64,000 nucleotides of DNA, from contig CP049016.1 in the NCBI GenBank assembly GCA_004376055.2, positions 1,178,001 through 1,242,000 of the forward strand. Reading direction: 5' to 3'. The position numbers and the translations under genes were made by a program. Shown here one piece after another: positions 19,346-28,735 of the stretch (within the stretch, counting starts at the first letter, position 1; every line of letters starts with the position of its first letter). The stretch is from Nitrospirales bacterium LBB_01 (GTDB lineage Bacteria; Nitrospirota; Thermodesulfovibrionia; Thermodesulfovibrionales; Magnetobacteriaceae). Under the pieces are notes generated by a model. That model was not told the origin of the DNA. It searched no databases and saw only the letters and a program-made list of their open reading frames with translations.

Positions 19346-19513
19346 CTATTTCTTCAGATTGTCAGTGTCGTTTTTTTTGCTAACATCATCATTAGGAGAG
19401 CACGTCTCCTGGTGGCTGGTCGCTCAGGTTCGTATCCCAAACTTAGGGAAGATAAAAACCTGAAGCACTATCCAGAGTACCAAAAAACCCAACAAAAGCC
19501 ACGCATCAGACAT
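19346..19513 (-). CDS. Candidate small membrane selenoprotein (in-frame UGA at codon 30)
   Basis: ATG 19513-19511 overlaps the rplQ stop (TAATG). The first 29 codons encode a membrane helix (SDAWLLLGFLVLWIVLQVF) ending IFPKFGIRT. A TGA (19426-19424) follows, then the frame stays open for 25 more codons to TAG at 19348-19346 and includes one Cys (ETC). Read as Sec, the product is 55 residues: one N-terminal helix and a short polar tail with U30 and C38. A 6-bp stem with 5-base loop begins 13 bases after the TGA, matching the bacterial SECIS layout. If the TGA is a true stop, the gene encodes only a 29-residue peptide. Function is unknown; a membrane-anchored Sec/Cys redox centre is plausible. 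Confidence 0.6.
19394..19410 (-). promoter_or_regulatory. SECIS-like hairpin after in-frame UGA
   Basis: The minus strand reads AGGAGA-CGTGC-TCTCCT, a perfect 6-bp stem with a 5-base loop. The loop starts 19 bases after the UGA, and G is the second loop base. Known bacterial SECIS elements place a small hairpin loop about 16-37 bases after the UGA with a G among the first two loop bases. No U-tract follows, so it does not look like a Rho-independent terminator. Confidence 0.55.
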
Positions 19514-19911
19514 TAACTCTTTTCCTTTGCAGCTTTTGAAGACTTACTTGCAGTCTCGTAATCAACAAACTCAATGACTGCCATCTCTGCCTGATCTTTC
19601 AACCTACGGCGCGTCCTTACTATCCTCAAATAGCCGCCGTTTCTATCGCTGAAGCGTGGGGCTATGTCTGAAAACAACTTAGCTACCGTCTTTCTGCATG
19701 GAACATCTGAAAAAGCTATACGCTTTGCGTGTAAATCCCCACGCTTACCCAAAGTTACCATTTTCTCAGCCATACCCCTTATTGCTTTTGCCTTCGTAAT
19801 CGTCGTCTCTATTCTTTCGTATTCTATCAAAGCAACCAGCAGACTTCTAAACAATGCCTTGCGCTGATTTGCTGTTCTGTTAAAATGCCTTGTAGCTATT
19901 TTGTGGCGCAT
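19513..19911 (-). CDS. rplQ: 50S ribosomal protein L17
   Basis: bL17, 132 residues from ATG 19911 (MRHKIATRHFNRTANQRKALFRSL). A GTG one codon earlier is possible, but GGAGG sits 6 bases before the ATG. The start overlaps the rpoA stop as TGATG. The C-terminus is Lys/Ser-rich. Last ribosomal gene of the alpha operon here; its stop overlaps the start of the candidate selenoprotein gene. Confidence 0.97.
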   Translation of the reverse strand: MRHKIATRHFNRTANQRKALFRSLLVALIEYERIETTITKAKAIRGMAEKMVTLGKRGDLHAKRIAFSDVPCRKTVAKLFSDIAPRFSDRNGGYLRIVRTRRRLKDQAEMAVIEFVDYETASKSSKAAKEKS

Positions 19912-21014
19912 CACTTCCCTCCATTTTTAGCCAATAATTCCTTCTTTACCGTATCCATATCTATTTTCATGTTAAAATCCAGTCCCAGACTCAAAAGCAC
20001 ATCCCTGATTTCATCCAGTGATTTCTTGCCAAAGTTCTTCATCTTCAGCATTTCGTTGTCACTCCTTTGGACAAGATCATAGATGTACTTTACATCAGCA
20101 TTTTTTAAACAATTCTGACTCCTTACTGAAAACTCAAGCTCATCAACTGTCTTTACAAGATTTTTGTATAAATCTCTTGTTGCAGACGATGTTGACTGCT
20201 CATGACTCTGATGGTTCGCTGCAGAATCATCATCCACTGCCTTCTCAGAAGCCGACTCATCCTCGGGCACATTCGCAATCTCTGTTGAGTCATCAACATC
20301 CGAAACAAAGTTAAAATATCCCATATGCTTGGTCAAAATTGCTGTTGCCGTACTTACTGCTTCTTTTGGACTTAAATTCCCATCTGTCCATATCTCAAGA
20401 ATCAGCTTATCATAATCAGTGGCTTTGCCGACCCTTGTCTTTTCAACATTAAGCACCACCTTTTTAATTGGTGTAAACACTGCATCTACTGCTATGAAAC
20501 CAATCGGCGCTCCTTCTTTTTTTAAATCCTCGGCTTGCTTATACCCGCGTCCTTTGTTTATTGTAAGCTCTGCTGTGAACTCAGCATCATTGTCCAGGGT
20601 AGCTATATGAGCTTCAGGGTTTAAAAGCTCCAAAACCGAATCAGCCTCTATATCCTTTGCCGTTACCTCCCCTTTACCTGAAACATTTATCCTCGCTGTT
20701 ATCTCAGTGTCAGCGTGCAGTTTAAATCTCAACTTTTTCAGATTGAGAATTATCTCTACAACATCCTCTTTAACGCCCTTTACGGTAGAGAACTCATGAA
20801 ACACACCATCTATCTTAACAGAAGTTATGGCGGCACCTTCTATTGAAGACAGCAACACTCTTCTTAAGGCATTGCCAATTGTTATGCCATAACCTCGTTC
20901 CAATGGTTCAGCAATCAATTTGCCATACGTCTGAGAATATGTTTCCTCTTCCAAGTAAACATTTTCCGGCAGCTGAAAACCACTATTTTCAAGAAACATA
21001 TTGCCTCCGTTCAT
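19911..21014 (-). CDS. rpoA: RNA polymerase alpha subunit with extended linker
   Basis: 367 residues against about 315-340 in most bacteria. The N-terminal dimerisation domain has ERGYGITIGNALRRVLLSS; the C-terminal domain (from about 285) has SVRSQNCLKNADVKYIYDL and MKNFGKKSLDEIRDVL for UP-element and activator contacts. The extra length lies in an acidic, Ser-rich linker (about 235-282). Start is MNGGN at 21014 or Met6. rpsD lies directly upstream. Confidence 0.97.
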   Translation of the reverse strand: MNGGNMFLENSGFQLPENVYLEEETYSQTYGKLIAEPLERGYGITIGNALRRVLLSSIEGAAITSVKIDGVFHEFSTVKGVKEDVVEIILNLKKLRFKLHADTEITARINVSGKGEVTAKDIEADSVLELLNPEAHIATLDNDAEFTAELTINKGRGYKQAEDLKKEGAPIGFIAVDAVFTPIKKVVLNVEKTRVGKATDYDKLILEIWTDGNLSPKEAVSTATAILTKHMGYFNFVSDVDDSTEIANVPEDESASEKAVDDDSAANHQSHEQSTSSATRDLYKNLVKTVDELEFSVRSQNCLKNADVKYIYDLVQRSDNEMLKMKNFGKKSLDEIRDVLLSLGLDFNMKIDMDTVKKELLAKNGGK

Positions 21015-21641
21015 CTATCTTGAATAAAACTCTACTATTAATTGTTCCTTGGCGACAAGCGGAATATCATCTCTCTGTGGCACATGCAGTACCTTGCCGC
21101 TTAACGACGCTCCATCTAATTGCAGCCATGTCGGCACACCAGCGTGTTGCGCCTTTGACACATTTTCCTCAAACATTGCTACAGTCTTACTCTTTTCAAA
21201 AACCGCTACAGTGTCCCCTGCCTTCAATCTGTATGAAGGAATGTTGACCTTCCTGCCATTTACGACAAAATGCCCATGGTTAACCATCTGTCTTGCCTGA
21301 TTTCTGTTTGAAGCAAAACCAAGCCGGAAAGTTATGTTATCCAAACGAAGCTCAAGTAGTTGAAGTAAAAGCTCACCGGTTATTCCGCGCTTTTTCCCTG
21401 CTTCTTTGAAATACCTCCTAAACTGCCGCTCCAAGAGGCCGTAAGCTAACCTGACCTTCTGCTTTTCCCTTAACTGAATAGCATAGTCAGAGAGTTTACC
21501 CCTTCTTAAGCCGTGCTGCCCAGGTGCCGTCTTTCTCCTTTCCATTGAGCACTTATCTGTGGTACACCTGTCTCCTTTAAGAAACAGTTTCTCATTGTCC
21601 CTGCGGCATAGTCTGCAAAGTGGTCCTGTGTATCTGGCCAT
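21015..21641 (-). CDS. rpsD: 30S ribosomal protein S4
   Basis: uS4, 208 residues. The N-terminus keeps four cysteines (CRLCRR ... CTTDKCSMERR), the zinc-binding form. The S4 RNA-binding domain (LELRLDNITFRLGFASNRNQARQMVNHGHF) is intact. S4 is an assembly-initiating 16S binder and, in many bacteria, the translational repressor of this operon. One base separates it from rpsK. Confidence 0.98.
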   Translation of the reverse strand: MARYTGPLCRLCRRDNEKLFLKGDRCTTDKCSMERRKTAPGQHGLRRGKLSDYAIQLREKQKVRLAYGLLERQFRRYFKEAGKKRGITGELLLQLLELRLDNITFRLGFASNRNQARQMVNHGHFVVNGRKVNIPSYRLKAGDTVAVFEKSKTVAMFEENVSKAQHAGVPTWLQLDGASLSGKVLHVPQRDDIPLVAKEQLIVEFYSR

Positions 21642-21642
21642 A

Positions 21643-22032
21643 TTACACTCGCCTCCTTTTTGGAGGTTTACATCCGTTATGAGGCACCGGAGTTACGTCC
21701 TTTATTAAATTAACATCAATGCCTGCCGCCTGTATGGCTCTTATAGCTGATTCACGACCAGCTCCCGGTCCCTTTATAAAGACGTCTATCTGTTTCATTC
21801 CCATCTCTATGGCCTTTTTTGCCGCCGTCTCCGCCGCTATCTGAGCCGCATAGGGCGTTCCCTTTCTTGATCCCTTAAAACCCAGACTGCCTGCAGATGA
21901 CCACACCAACACATTGCCCGAGGTATCGCTTATCGTAACCAGAGTGTTGTTGAACGTTGTCTGCACATGTGCTATTCCGCTGGCTACGCGCTTTTTTTCT
22001 TTCTTTGGCCCTTTACGCTTTCTCGGCGGCAT
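21643..22032 (-). CDS. rpsK: 30S ribosomal protein S11
   Basis: uS11, 129 residues. It has the [19 protein letters not shown] core, the [12 protein letters not shown] motif and the basic tail [13 protein letters not shown]. It forms part of the platform around the 690 loop of 16S rRNA. The start shares one base with the rpsM stop. Confidence 0.98.
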   Translation of the reverse strand: MPPRKRKGPKKEKKRVASGIAHVQTTFNNTLVTISDTSGNVLVWSSAGSLGFKGSRKGTPYAAQIAAETAAKKAIEMGMKQIDVFIKGPGAGRESAIRAIQAAGIDVNLIKDVTPVPHNGCKPPKRRRV

Positions 22033-22406
22033 TATTTACCTCCTTTTTTCTTGATTGCTGATTTAGTAGGACCACGTCTTGTTCTTGCATTTGTCTTAGT
22101 TCTCTGCCCCCTCACAGGCAGTCCCAGTTTGTGTCTTAACCCTCGGTAGCAGCCTATATCCATTAGCCTTTTGATGCTCATAGAGACTTCTTTTTTTAAA
22201 TCCCCTTCTACCTTATAGTCTCTGTCTATCACTGCCCTAAGTTTAGCCACGTCATCTGGTGTCAGGTCATTTACCCTCGTGTCGGGGTTTACGCCGGACT
22301 CTTTAAGTATCTTTCTGGAGGTTGGTCTCCCTATTCCAAATATTCTGGTTAAACCAATCTCCACTCGCTCTTTTCTGGGTAAATCCACTCCTGCTATTCT
22401 TGCCAT
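22032..22406 (-). CDS. rpsM: 30S ribosomal protein S13
   Basis: uS13, 124 residues, starting [26 protein letters not shown]. The basic C-terminal tail ([19 protein letters not shown]) reaches the A and P sites. It is head protein paired with S19. Its stop overlaps rpsK. Confidence 0.98.
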   Translation of the reverse strand: MARIAGVDLPRKERVEIGLTRIFGIGRPTSRKILKESGVNPDTRVNDLTPDDVAKLRAVIDRDYKVEGDLKKEVSMSIKRLMDIGCYRGLRHKLGLPVRGQRTKTNARTRRGPTKSAIKKKGGK

Positions 22407-22421
22407 CTTATTCCCTCACAC

Positions 22422-22535
22422 TTAACCTTGCCGTTGTTTGTGCTTTGGTATCTCACATATCACCCGCAACACACCCTTGCGCTTTATCAACTTGCACTTT
22501 GAACATATTGGCTTAACCGATGCCCTGACTTTCAC
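22422..22535 (-). CDS. rpmJ: 50S ribosomal protein L36
   Basis: bL36, 37 residues from GTG 22535 ([20 protein letters not shown] ... [11 protein letters not shown]). It keeps the zinc ligands Cys-x2-Cys ... Cys-x4-His, so it is the zinc (C+) form. AAGGAGG lies 8 bases before the GTG. It sits between infA and rpsM, its usual place. Confidence 0.96.
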   Translation of the reverse strand: MKVRASVKPICSKCKLIKRKGVLRVICEIPKHKQRQG

Positions 22536-22606
22536 TATATATCCCTCCTTAACGACGTCTGACATGACCTATCACTCATAAGCTCACTGTCCTTTACGCC
22601 TGTAAA

Positions 22607-22888
22607 TTATTTGTACCTGTACGTAATCCTGCCCTTTGTCAAATCATACGGTGACAATTCCACTAAAACCTTATCACCGGGAAGTATCTTTATGTAGTGT
22701 ATCCTCATTTTACCGGAAACATATGCTATCACAACCTGTTTATTTTCTAATTCCACCCTAAACATTGCATTTGGCAACGCCTCCTGTATTGTGCCCTGCA
22801 CCTCAATACTATCCTCTCTGGTTGATTCCTTTACCTCATCAGTTGCCTTTTTATGCTTATCGCTTCTTGATTTTTTATAAAATTTCAA
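22607..22888 (-). CDS. infA: Translation initiation factor IF-1 with N-terminal extension
   Basis: The IF-1 OB fold ([27 protein letters not shown] ... [14 protein letters not shown]) is complete. Before it are about 25 residues ([21 protein letters not shown]) absent from the usual 72-residue protein. The TTG at 22888 overlaps the map stop (TTGA); no ATG, GTG or TTG occurs in frame between it and the core, so the extension appears real. It is Lys-rich and may contact rRNA. Confidence 0.93.
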   Translation of the reverse strand: MKFYKKSRSDKHKKATDEVKESTREDSIEVQGTIQEALPNAMFRVELENKQVVIAYVSGKMRIHYIKILPGDKVLVELSPYDLTKGRITYRYK

Positions 22889-23640
22889 TTTTCCAGCACC
22901 GTTAATACCTCCGGTTCTCCTTCGGTAACCAGTACCGTGTGTTCAAAATGTGCAGACAGTGTACCGTCACCAGTAACTGCTGTCCAACCGTCCTCAAGTA
23001 CCTTTACCTCGTACCCGCCGATGTTTACCATAGGTTCTATTGCTAAAACCATCCCACGCTTAAGCCTGGGTCCCTTATGCGGCGCACCGTAGTTGGGTAT
23101 CTGAGGCTCTTCATGAAGATCTCTGCCAACCCCATGCCCTACAAATGTCCTTACCACTGAGTATCCGTTACCTTCAACATAACTCTGAATCGCATGTGAT
23201 ATGTCTGACACCCTTTTGCCAGGTACTGCCTCTTTGATTCCCTTATAAAGAGACTCCTCTGTAACCGCTAACAGTCTTACTGCCTCCTGTTTAATCTTTC
23301 CAACAGCATAGGTCTTAGCTGCGTCCCCAATGAAGCCCCTATAAACGACTCCGATGTCAATACTAACTATATCGCCATCCTTAACCGTTCGCTTATGAGA
23401 CGGAATGCCGTGCACTACCTCATCGTTTATAGAAACACAGAGACTCGATGGATACCCCCTGTAGCCTTTAAACGCAGGAATTGCCCCGTGTTTTTTTATT
23501 AAACTCTCTGAAAACAATTCCAAATCCTTAGTTGTTATTCCCGGTTTTATAAAATCTCCAATGTTTGCCAATATCTCAGCTACGATTTTAGATGCCTTTG
23601 ATATTTTTCTAATTTCATCATCTGACTTTATTATTATCAC
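22885..23640 (-). CDS. map: Methionine aminopeptidase, type I
   Basis: 251 residues. Metal ligands are visible: Asp in [13 protein letters not shown] and GDAAKTY, His in [12 protein letters not shown], Glu in AIEPM and HFEHTV. It removes initiator Met from nascent chains. It follows secY by 16 bases with no adk between them, and overlaps infA. Confidence 0.97.
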   Translation of the reverse strand: MIIIKSDDEIRKISKASKIVAEILANIGDFIKPGITTKDLELFSESLIKKHGAIPAFKGYRGYPSSLCVSINDEVVHGIPSHKRTVKDGDIVSIDIGVVYRGFIGDAAKTYAVGKIKQEAVRLLAVTEESLYKGIKEAVPGKRVSDISHAIQSYVEGNGYSVVRTFVGHGVGRDLHEEPQIPNYGAPHKGPRLKRGMVLAIEPMVNIGGYEVKVLEDGWTAVTGDGTLSAHFEHTVLVTEGEPEVLTVLEN

Positions 23641-23656
23641 TTAAGCCTTGCTTCAG

Positions 23657-24964
23657 CTATCCTCTTCGTCCTTTTAGCTTGCCCTTTTTAAGAAGGCCGT
23701 CGTACGATCTGGTAAGAAGGTGCGACTCTATCTGTGATACCGTATCAAGCGCTACTCCTACCACAATCAGAAGCGACGTGCCGCCAAAATAAAACGGTAC
23801 CCTAAACTTGCTTATCAGTATGCTGGGCAGCACACACACTACAGACAGATATATGGCGCCCACAAATGTCAGTCGTGAAAGCACCCTGAATATATAATCA
23901 GATGTGTTTTTACCTGGACGTATTCCTGGAATGTAACCTCCATACTTTTTCAGATTATCAGATATATCCACAGGATTAAACACTATTGCCGTATAAAAAT
24001 AGCAGAAAAACACTATCATCATCACATAAATTAAGTCATGGAGGGCGGAACCAGGTGTCAGCTGCTTAGCAAACGCCTGCACCCAAGGCACTGCAATAAA
24101 CCCTGCTATTGTCGCTGGAAACATTATTATCGAGGATGCAAATATCGGAGGAATAACCCCTGATGTGTTAATTTTCAGAGGCAGGTGGGTACTTTGACCA
24201 CCATAAACTTTGCGTCCAACTACCCGTTTTGCATATTGAACCGGTAGTTTCCTCTGTCCTCTTTCCATATAAATTATGCCAGCTATTACGGCTACCATCA
24301 TGGCAACCACAATCAAGAGCAGTATAATTGACAGCTCTCCAGCCTTTATAAGCCTGCCTGTGGTTATAATTGCATTGGGAAGCCTTGCGACAATTCCTGC
24401 AAATATAATCAGGGAAATCCCGTTACCTATGCCTCTTTCAGTTATCTGCTCTCCTAACCACATGATAAAGGCCGTGCCTGCGGTAAGCGTCAGCATGGTT
24501 AAAATCCTGAAGGCCCATCCCGGATGCTGTATGAACTGTCCGTTAGCCATAGTTTCAAGCCCCACGGATATTCCAAACGACTGCACCATGCTGATTAAAA
24601 CTGTGCCGTAACGAGTGTATTGCGTGATTTTCTTTCGCCCCTCCTCGCCCTCCTTTGCAAGCTTTGCAATGGCAGGGATTACTACCGTAAGGAGCTGAAA
24701 AATGATGGAGGCGCTGATGTATGGCATTATACCAAGAGCAAAAATCGTAACTCTGGAAAGGGCGCCGCCTGAAAACATATCAAAAAATCCCATAAGGGCG
24801 CCGCCCTTATCGGTGAGAAATTTGCTTAACTGTTCGCCATTTATACCTGGTGTGGGCACATGTGCGCCAATTCTATAAACTATAAGAAGAGCAAAGGTAA
24901 ATAGTACCCGCTTTTTTAACTCCTCTATTCTGAGTATGTTTTTGAAACTTGAAAGTGCTCCCAA
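23657..24964 (-). CDS. secY: Protein translocase subunit SecY
   Basis: 435 residues with ten membrane segments. Typical stretches are HVPTPGIN near the N-terminus, GIMPYISASIIFQLLTVVIP, TERGIGNGISLIIFAGI and GKVYGGQSTHLPLKINTSGVIPPIFASS. It forms the central channel of the Sec translocon in the inner membrane. It is placed between rplO and map. Confidence 0.98.
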   Translation of the reverse strand: MGALSSFKNILRIEELKKRVLFTFALLIVYRIGAHVPTPGINGEQLSKFLTDKGGALMGFFDMFSGGALSRVTIFALGIMPYISASIIFQLLTVVIPAIAKLAKEGEEGRKKITQYTRYGTVLISMVQSFGISVGLETMANGQFIQHPGWAFRILTMLTLTAGTAFIMWLGEQITERGIGNGISLIIFAGIVARLPNAIITTGRLIKAGELSIILLLIVVAMMVAVIAGIIYMERGQRKLPVQYAKRVVGRKVYGGQSTHLPLKINTSGVIPPIFASSIIMFPATIAGFIAVPWVQAFAKQLTPGSALHDLIYVMMIVFFCYFYTAIVFNPVDISDNLKKYGGYIPGIRPGKNTSDYIFRVLSRLTFVGAIYLSVVCVLPSILISKFRVPFYFGGTSLLIVVGVALDTVSQIESHLLTRSYDGLLKKGKLKGRRG

Positions 24965-24984
24965 TATCTATTCCTCTGACGGGG

Positions 24985-25428
24985 CTATAGCTGTACGGCC
25001 TGTCCGCCGGCTTGTGTTATTTTTTCTTGCGCTGTTTTACTAAAAACATTAGCCACTACCTTCACTGGCCGTGTCAACTCACCTCTACCTAACACCTTTA
25101 AACCGCTGTGGAATTTCTTTATAATCCCCCGCTCAAAGAGCACCTCTGGAGTTATCTCGTTTAAATCCACAATCGAATCAATATCGTCAACATTTATGAT
25201 TCCGTACTCTGTCTTAAAAGGAATATTCTTAAATCCTCTCTTAGGAAGTCTTCTCTGAAGCGGCATCTGACCGCCTTCAAAGCCTAATCTTTTACCAGCT
25301 CCGGCACGAGCCTTCTGTCCCTTATGCCCCTTACCCGAGGTCTTGCCACGCCCAGAGCCCGTACCGCGTCCTATCCGCTTTACGTTCTTTGTGCTGCCCT
25401 CAGCCGGGCTTAACTCATTTATATTCAC
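24985..25428 (-). CDS. rplO: 50S ribosomal protein L15
   Basis: uL15, 147 residues. The Gly/Arg-rich N-terminal extension (RIGRGTGSGRGKTSGKGHKGQKAR) enters the 23S core, and the C-terminal globular part follows (LKVLGRGELTRPVKVVANVFSKTAQEKI). It sits just upstream of secY. Confidence 0.98.
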   Translation of the reverse strand: MNINELSPAEGSTKNVKRIGRGTGSGRGKTSGKGHKGQKARAGAGKRLGFEGGQMPLQRRLPKRGFKNIPFKTEYGIINVDDIDSIVDLNEITPEVLFERGIIKKFHSGLKVLGRGELTRPVKVVANVFSKTAQEKITQAGGQAVQL

Positions 25429-25493
25429 TCTATAGCCTCCAAATGTCTCTTTCTTACACCAACGAACAGGTTTTTTCCCTGCTGCCGATAACT

Positions 25494-25676
25494 TTAACCC
25501 TTCAATACCTCTACCGAAAGCAGATGCGACACTTTGCGAATCATCCCTCTTATGGAAGGAATATCCTCTTTAACAACAACCATGCCGGGCTTTCTTAACC
25601 CAAGCGCTGCCAGTGTTCTTCTCATTTGCTCAGTTAATCCGGCATAACCCCTCTTTTGCGTTATCTTGTACATCAC
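25494..25676 (-). CDS. rpmD: 50S ribosomal protein L30
   Basis: uL30, 60 residues: [26 protein letters not shown] with a short C-terminal strand. The start overlaps the rpsE stop (ATGA) and probably depends on coupled translation. 65 bases separate it from rplO. Confidence 0.96.
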   Translation of the reverse strand: MMYKITQKRGYAGLTEQMRRTLAALGLRKPGMVVVKEDIPSIRGMIRKVSHLLSVEVLKG

Positions 25677-26188
25677 TTACCTGCCTCTTTAGCATGATAA
25701 TTTTCGTCATTACGCCCACGCAACTTCAACACCGCCTCGGTATCTTTTAACTTTGTCAGTCCATCTACAGTTGCTCCGACAGCGTTAAAAGCATTTGTGC
25801 TGCCAATCGACTTAGCCACCACGTTATGAACACCTGCTACCTCTAAAACCGCTCTCACCGGGCCTCCTGCTATTAACCCAGTTCCCTCTTTGCCAGGATT
25901 TAACACAACCATCCCCGAGCCGCAATACCCGATTATTCTGTGCGGTATAGTGCCGTCTTTAACAGGAAACTTAAGGAGTCCCTTTTTTGCCTTCTCAACC
26001 GCTTTCCGTATAGCCTCAGGCACTTCATTAGCCTTACCCTTGCCTACTCCCACGATTCCGTTACCATCTCCCACAACAACAAGAGCGCTAAATGAAAACC
26101 TGCGACCACCCTTTACGACCTTTGCCACTCGGTTTATAAAGACCACCTTTTCTTGTAAGTCCAAATCCTCGTGCTCTATTCTACCCAC
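25673..26188 (-). CDS. rpsE: 30S ribosomal protein S5
   Basis: uS5, 171 residues. The N-terminal double-stranded-RNA-like domain has [32 protein letters not shown]; the C-terminal domain has [16 protein letters not shown]. Its loop helps mRNA unwinding at the entry site. It is followed by overlapping rpmD. Confidence 0.98.
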   Translation of the reverse strand: MGRIEHEDLDLQEKVVFINRVAKVVKGGRRFSFSALVVVGDGNGIVGVGKGKANEVPEAIRKAVEKAKKGLLKFPVKDGTIPHRIIGYCGSGMVVLNPGKEGTGLIAGGPVRAVLEVAGVHNVVAKSIGSTNAFNAVGATVDGLTKLKDTEAVLKLRGRNDENYHAKEAGK

Positions 26189-26225
26189 TATACCTCCAGT
26201 TTAATTTTGGCGGTTCAATTTTGAA

Positions 26226-26588
26226 TTAAAACTCAAGTCCTGCCTCTCTTGCCGCCTTTGCCACAGCCTCAACCCTGCCATGATACTTAAATCCACCTTT
26301 ATCAAACACTACCTTTTGGATTCCCTTGTCTTTAGCCCGTTTGGCTATGATGTCTCCTACAAGCCCAGCAGATTTAACATTGCCCTTGTGGTTTGGCAAC
26401 TGTCTAATTTCCTTCTCCAACGTTGAGGCACTGACAAGCGTGCGCCCTGCTGTGTCATCTATTATCTGGGCATACATATGGTTTAGGCTTTTATAGACGG
26501 TAAGCCTCGGCCTTTCTTGGGTTCCAGTCACCTTCTTTCTTACCCTTAAATGCCTTCTTTCTCTTAATTCTATCTTATCTCTGTTCAA
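26226..26588 (-). CDS. rplR: 50S ribosomal protein L18
   Basis: uL18, 120 residues: [24 protein letters not shown] at the front and [24 protein letters not shown] at the end, the 5S rRNA-binding fold. 28 bases after rplF. Confidence 0.98.
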   Translation of the reverse strand: MNRDKIELRERRHLRVRKKVTGTQERPRLTVYKSLNHMYAQIIDDTAGRTLVSASTLEKEIRQLPNHKGNVKSAGLVGDIIAKRAKDKGIQKVVFDKGGFKYHGRVEAVAKAAREAGLEF

Positions 26589-26616
26589 TTTCTGCCTAAG
26601 CCTCCTTTGTAACCCA

Positions 26617-27159
26617 TCACTTCGTACCAGTCTTACCAGGTTTTACCTTTATAACCTCTTCAGCATACCGTATGCCCTTACCCTTATACGCATCAGGCGG
26701 TCTTATACTTCTTATATCTGCCGCAAACTGTCCCAGCAATTCCTTATCTATTCCCATCAGAACCAGTTTAGTCTGCTTTTTATCGACCTCGGCAGTAACT
26801 CCAGTTGGCAGCGTCATCTCCACAGGATGCGAATACCCAACAGCAAACTCTATCTTATCACCTTTAACCTGCGCTCTGTACCCAACGCCAACAAGCTCCA
26901 TATTTCGTACAAACCCTGCGGAAACACCCGTGCACATGTTGCTGATGAGGGTCCTTGTAAGCCCGTGAAGCGATCTGTGGTCTTTGCTGTCGCTTTGACG
27001 CTCTACAGTCAGAGTGCTGCCAGATAGTGTTAACGTTACCCCCTCAGGCCGCCGCCAGTTTAGTTTCCCCTTTGGACCGGTCACAGCCACATTGGCACCA
27101 TCTATCTTAACCACTACACCTGATGGTATATCTATCGGTTTCCTTCCTACTCTTGACAT
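26617..27159 (-). CDS. rplF: 50S ribosomal protein L6
   Basis: uL6, 180 residues, two repeats of the L6 fold: [14 protein letters not shown] at the start, and the conserved [17 protein letters not shown] near the end. It lies near the factor-binding site of the 50S. Confidence 0.98.
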   Translation of the reverse strand: MSRVGRKPIDIPSGVVVKIDGANVAVTGPKGKLNWRRPEGVTLTLSGSTLTVERQSDSKDHRSLHGLTRTLISNMCTGVSAGFVRNMELVGVGYRAQVKGDKIEFAVGYSHPVEMTLPTGVTAEVDKKQTKLVLMGIDKELLGQFAADIRSIRPPDAYKGKGIRYAEEVIKVKPGKTGTK

Positions 27160-27224
27160 CTTCTCATGTTCTCCCTGTCAAATTCTCCATGTAAAACCTA
27201 GGGCTTTACTATCCCCGTTGGTAT

Positions 27225-27617
27225 TTACCAGATATGGGCAATGACCTCACCGCCCACCTTCTCCTGCCTGCTTGTGTTATCAGTTACAATTCCCTTAGGC
27301 GTACTGAGTATTGCTATTCCTACGCCTCCCATAACACTTTCCACGTCCTTGTAACCCCTATATACTCTGCGACCTGGGGTGCTGACTTTCTGAAGCCCTG
27401 TTATTACGCTTTTGTTTTCCACATACTTCAAAGACACTCGCAACACGCCCTGTTTTTTATCTTTTAATATCTTATAAGCCCTTATAAAACCCTCTTCTTT
27501 TAATAATTTTGCTATTTCCAGCTTGATTCTGGACGCCGGTATATCCACCTTTTCCGCCCGTATCATTATGGCGTTTCTAACTCTGGTCAGCATGTCTGCT
27601 ATCGGATCTGTCATCAT
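27225..27617 (-). CDS. rpsH: 30S ribosomal protein S8
   Basis: uS8, 130 residues: TDPIADMLTRVRNAIM at the front, and the RNA-binding STPKGIVTDNTSRQEKVGGEVIAHIW at the end. In Escherichia coli it is the translational repressor of the spc operon; I did not look for its site here. Confidence 0.98.
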   Translation of the reverse strand: MMTDPIADMLTRVRNAIMIRAEKVDIPASRIKLEIAKLLKEEGFIRAYKILKDKKQGVLRVSLKYVENKSVITGLQKVSTPGRRVYRGYKDVESVMGGVGIAILSTPKGIVTDNTSRQEKVGGEVIAHIW

Positions 27618-27630
27618 GATCTAATTACCC

Positions 27631-27816
27631 CTACCAACTTGATTTTATCACACCGGGAACTTTGCCCTGTAGTGCCAACATTCTAAAACATATACGGCAA
27701 AGGCCGAATTTCCTTAAATACCCGCGAGGCCTACCACACACCTGGCATCTATTGTATGCCCTCACTTTAAACTTAGACGGCCTCTTGCACTTTTCTCTCA
27801 TACACGTCTTTGCCAT
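27631..27816 (-). CDS. rpsN: 30S ribosomal protein S14, zinc type Z
   Basis: uS14, 61 residues, the short form. Cys-x2-Cys pairs in [10 protein letters not shown] and CRICFRML make the zinc ribbon. It starts [23 protein letters not shown]. The long zinc-free S14 is not in this window. Confidence 0.97.
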   Translation of the reverse strand: MAKTCMREKCKRPSKFKVRAYNRCQVCGRPRGYLRKFGLCRICFRMLALQGKVPGVIKSSW

Positions 27817-27856
27817 TTACCCTCCAATTCCATCATCTCACACATGCCCTCACTCA

Positions 27857-28399
27857 TCAGTCTCTAAAGGGCATTCCAAACTCTTTAAGCAGTGCCTTAC
27901 ACTCCTTGTCGTTTCTTGCTGTTGAACACACTACAACGTTAAGTCCATGCACTGTGTTGACCTTATCGTAATCTATCTCAGGAAATATAAACTGCTCTCT
28001 GACTCCTGTTGAAAAATTACCCCTGCCGTCAAAAGACTTACCGGAAATGCCCTTAAAATCCCTGATTCTTGGTAACGAGAGCGTTATAAACCTGTCCAGA
28101 AATTCATACATCATAACCCCGCGCAGTGTTACCATACAGCCTATCGGCATACCTTTTCTTAACTTAAACCCTGCTATAGACTTCTTAGCCTTCGTTACAA
28201 CCGACTTTTGCCCTGAAATTGCCTCAAGCTCTTTCTGTGCTGCATCAAGCAGTTTTATATCCTGTATCGCCTCGCCAAGCCCGACATTCAACACCACCTT
28301 AGTAAGACGCGGCACCTGCATTATGTTTTTATATGAAAAGTCCTTCATTAACTTAGGCACTATTTCCTTTTTGTATTTATCCCTCATCCGAACATCCAT
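27857..28399 (-). CDS. rplE: 50S ribosomal protein L5
   Basis: uL5, 180 residues from ATG 28399 ([21 protein letters not shown]). A longer frame back to TTG 28426 would overlap the end of rplX and exceeds the family length. It has the 5S rRNA-binding motif [17 protein letters not shown] and the P-loop [21 protein letters not shown]. Confidence 0.96.
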   Translation of the reverse strand: MDVRMRDKYKKEIVPKLMKDFSYKNIMQVPRLTKVVLNVGLGEAIQDIKLLDAAQKELEAISGQKSVVTKAKKSIAGFKLRKGMPIGCMVTLRGVMMYEFLDRFITLSLPRIRDFKGISGKSFDGRGNFSTGVREQFIFPEIDYDKVNTVHGLNVVVCSTARNDKECKALLKEFGMPFRD

Positions 28400-28404
28400 A
28401 ACGT

Positions 28405-28722
28405 TTAATCCATAACCTCCTTGCATTTCTTACAAACCCTGACCTTCTTACCACCCTCAAGCTCTATTGTACCTATTCTGGTTGGTTTGCTGCAACGGCT
28501 GCACAAGAGCATCACTTTTGATATGTGCAGCGGGTATTCCTTTTCAATTATTCCACCCTGTGAGTACTTTTTATTGGGCTTCATGTGCTTTTTTACTATA
28601 TTGACATTTTCTATAAGCACACTGTCCTTATCGGGCAGACTCTTTATGACGCGGCCTCTTTTGCCCTTTTCCTTGCCCGTCAGCACAATCACAGTATCTT
28701 CTTTTTTTATACTAAGTCCCAT
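28405..28722 (-). CDS. rplX: 50S ribosomal protein L24
   Basis: uL24, 105 residues from ATG 28722 ([23 protein letters not shown]), the KOW motif. Upstream in-frame ATG 28755 would overlap rplN. The C-terminal part has [11 protein letters not shown] and CKKCKEVMD, a Cys-x2-Cys pair on each side, so this L24 could bind zinc. Confidence 0.95.
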   Translation of the reverse strand: MGLSIKKEDTVIVLTGKEKGKRGRVIKSLPDKDSVLIENVNIVKKHMKPNKKYSQGGIIEKEYPLHISKVMLLCSRCSKPTRIGTIELEGGKKVRVCKKCKEVMD

Positions 28723-28735
28723 TATCTCACCACCT

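Noticed and set aside
19394-19410. Hairpin after rplQ as a terminator
   Set aside because: No U-tract follows on the minus strand, and it lies within an open frame at SECIS distance from the TGA.
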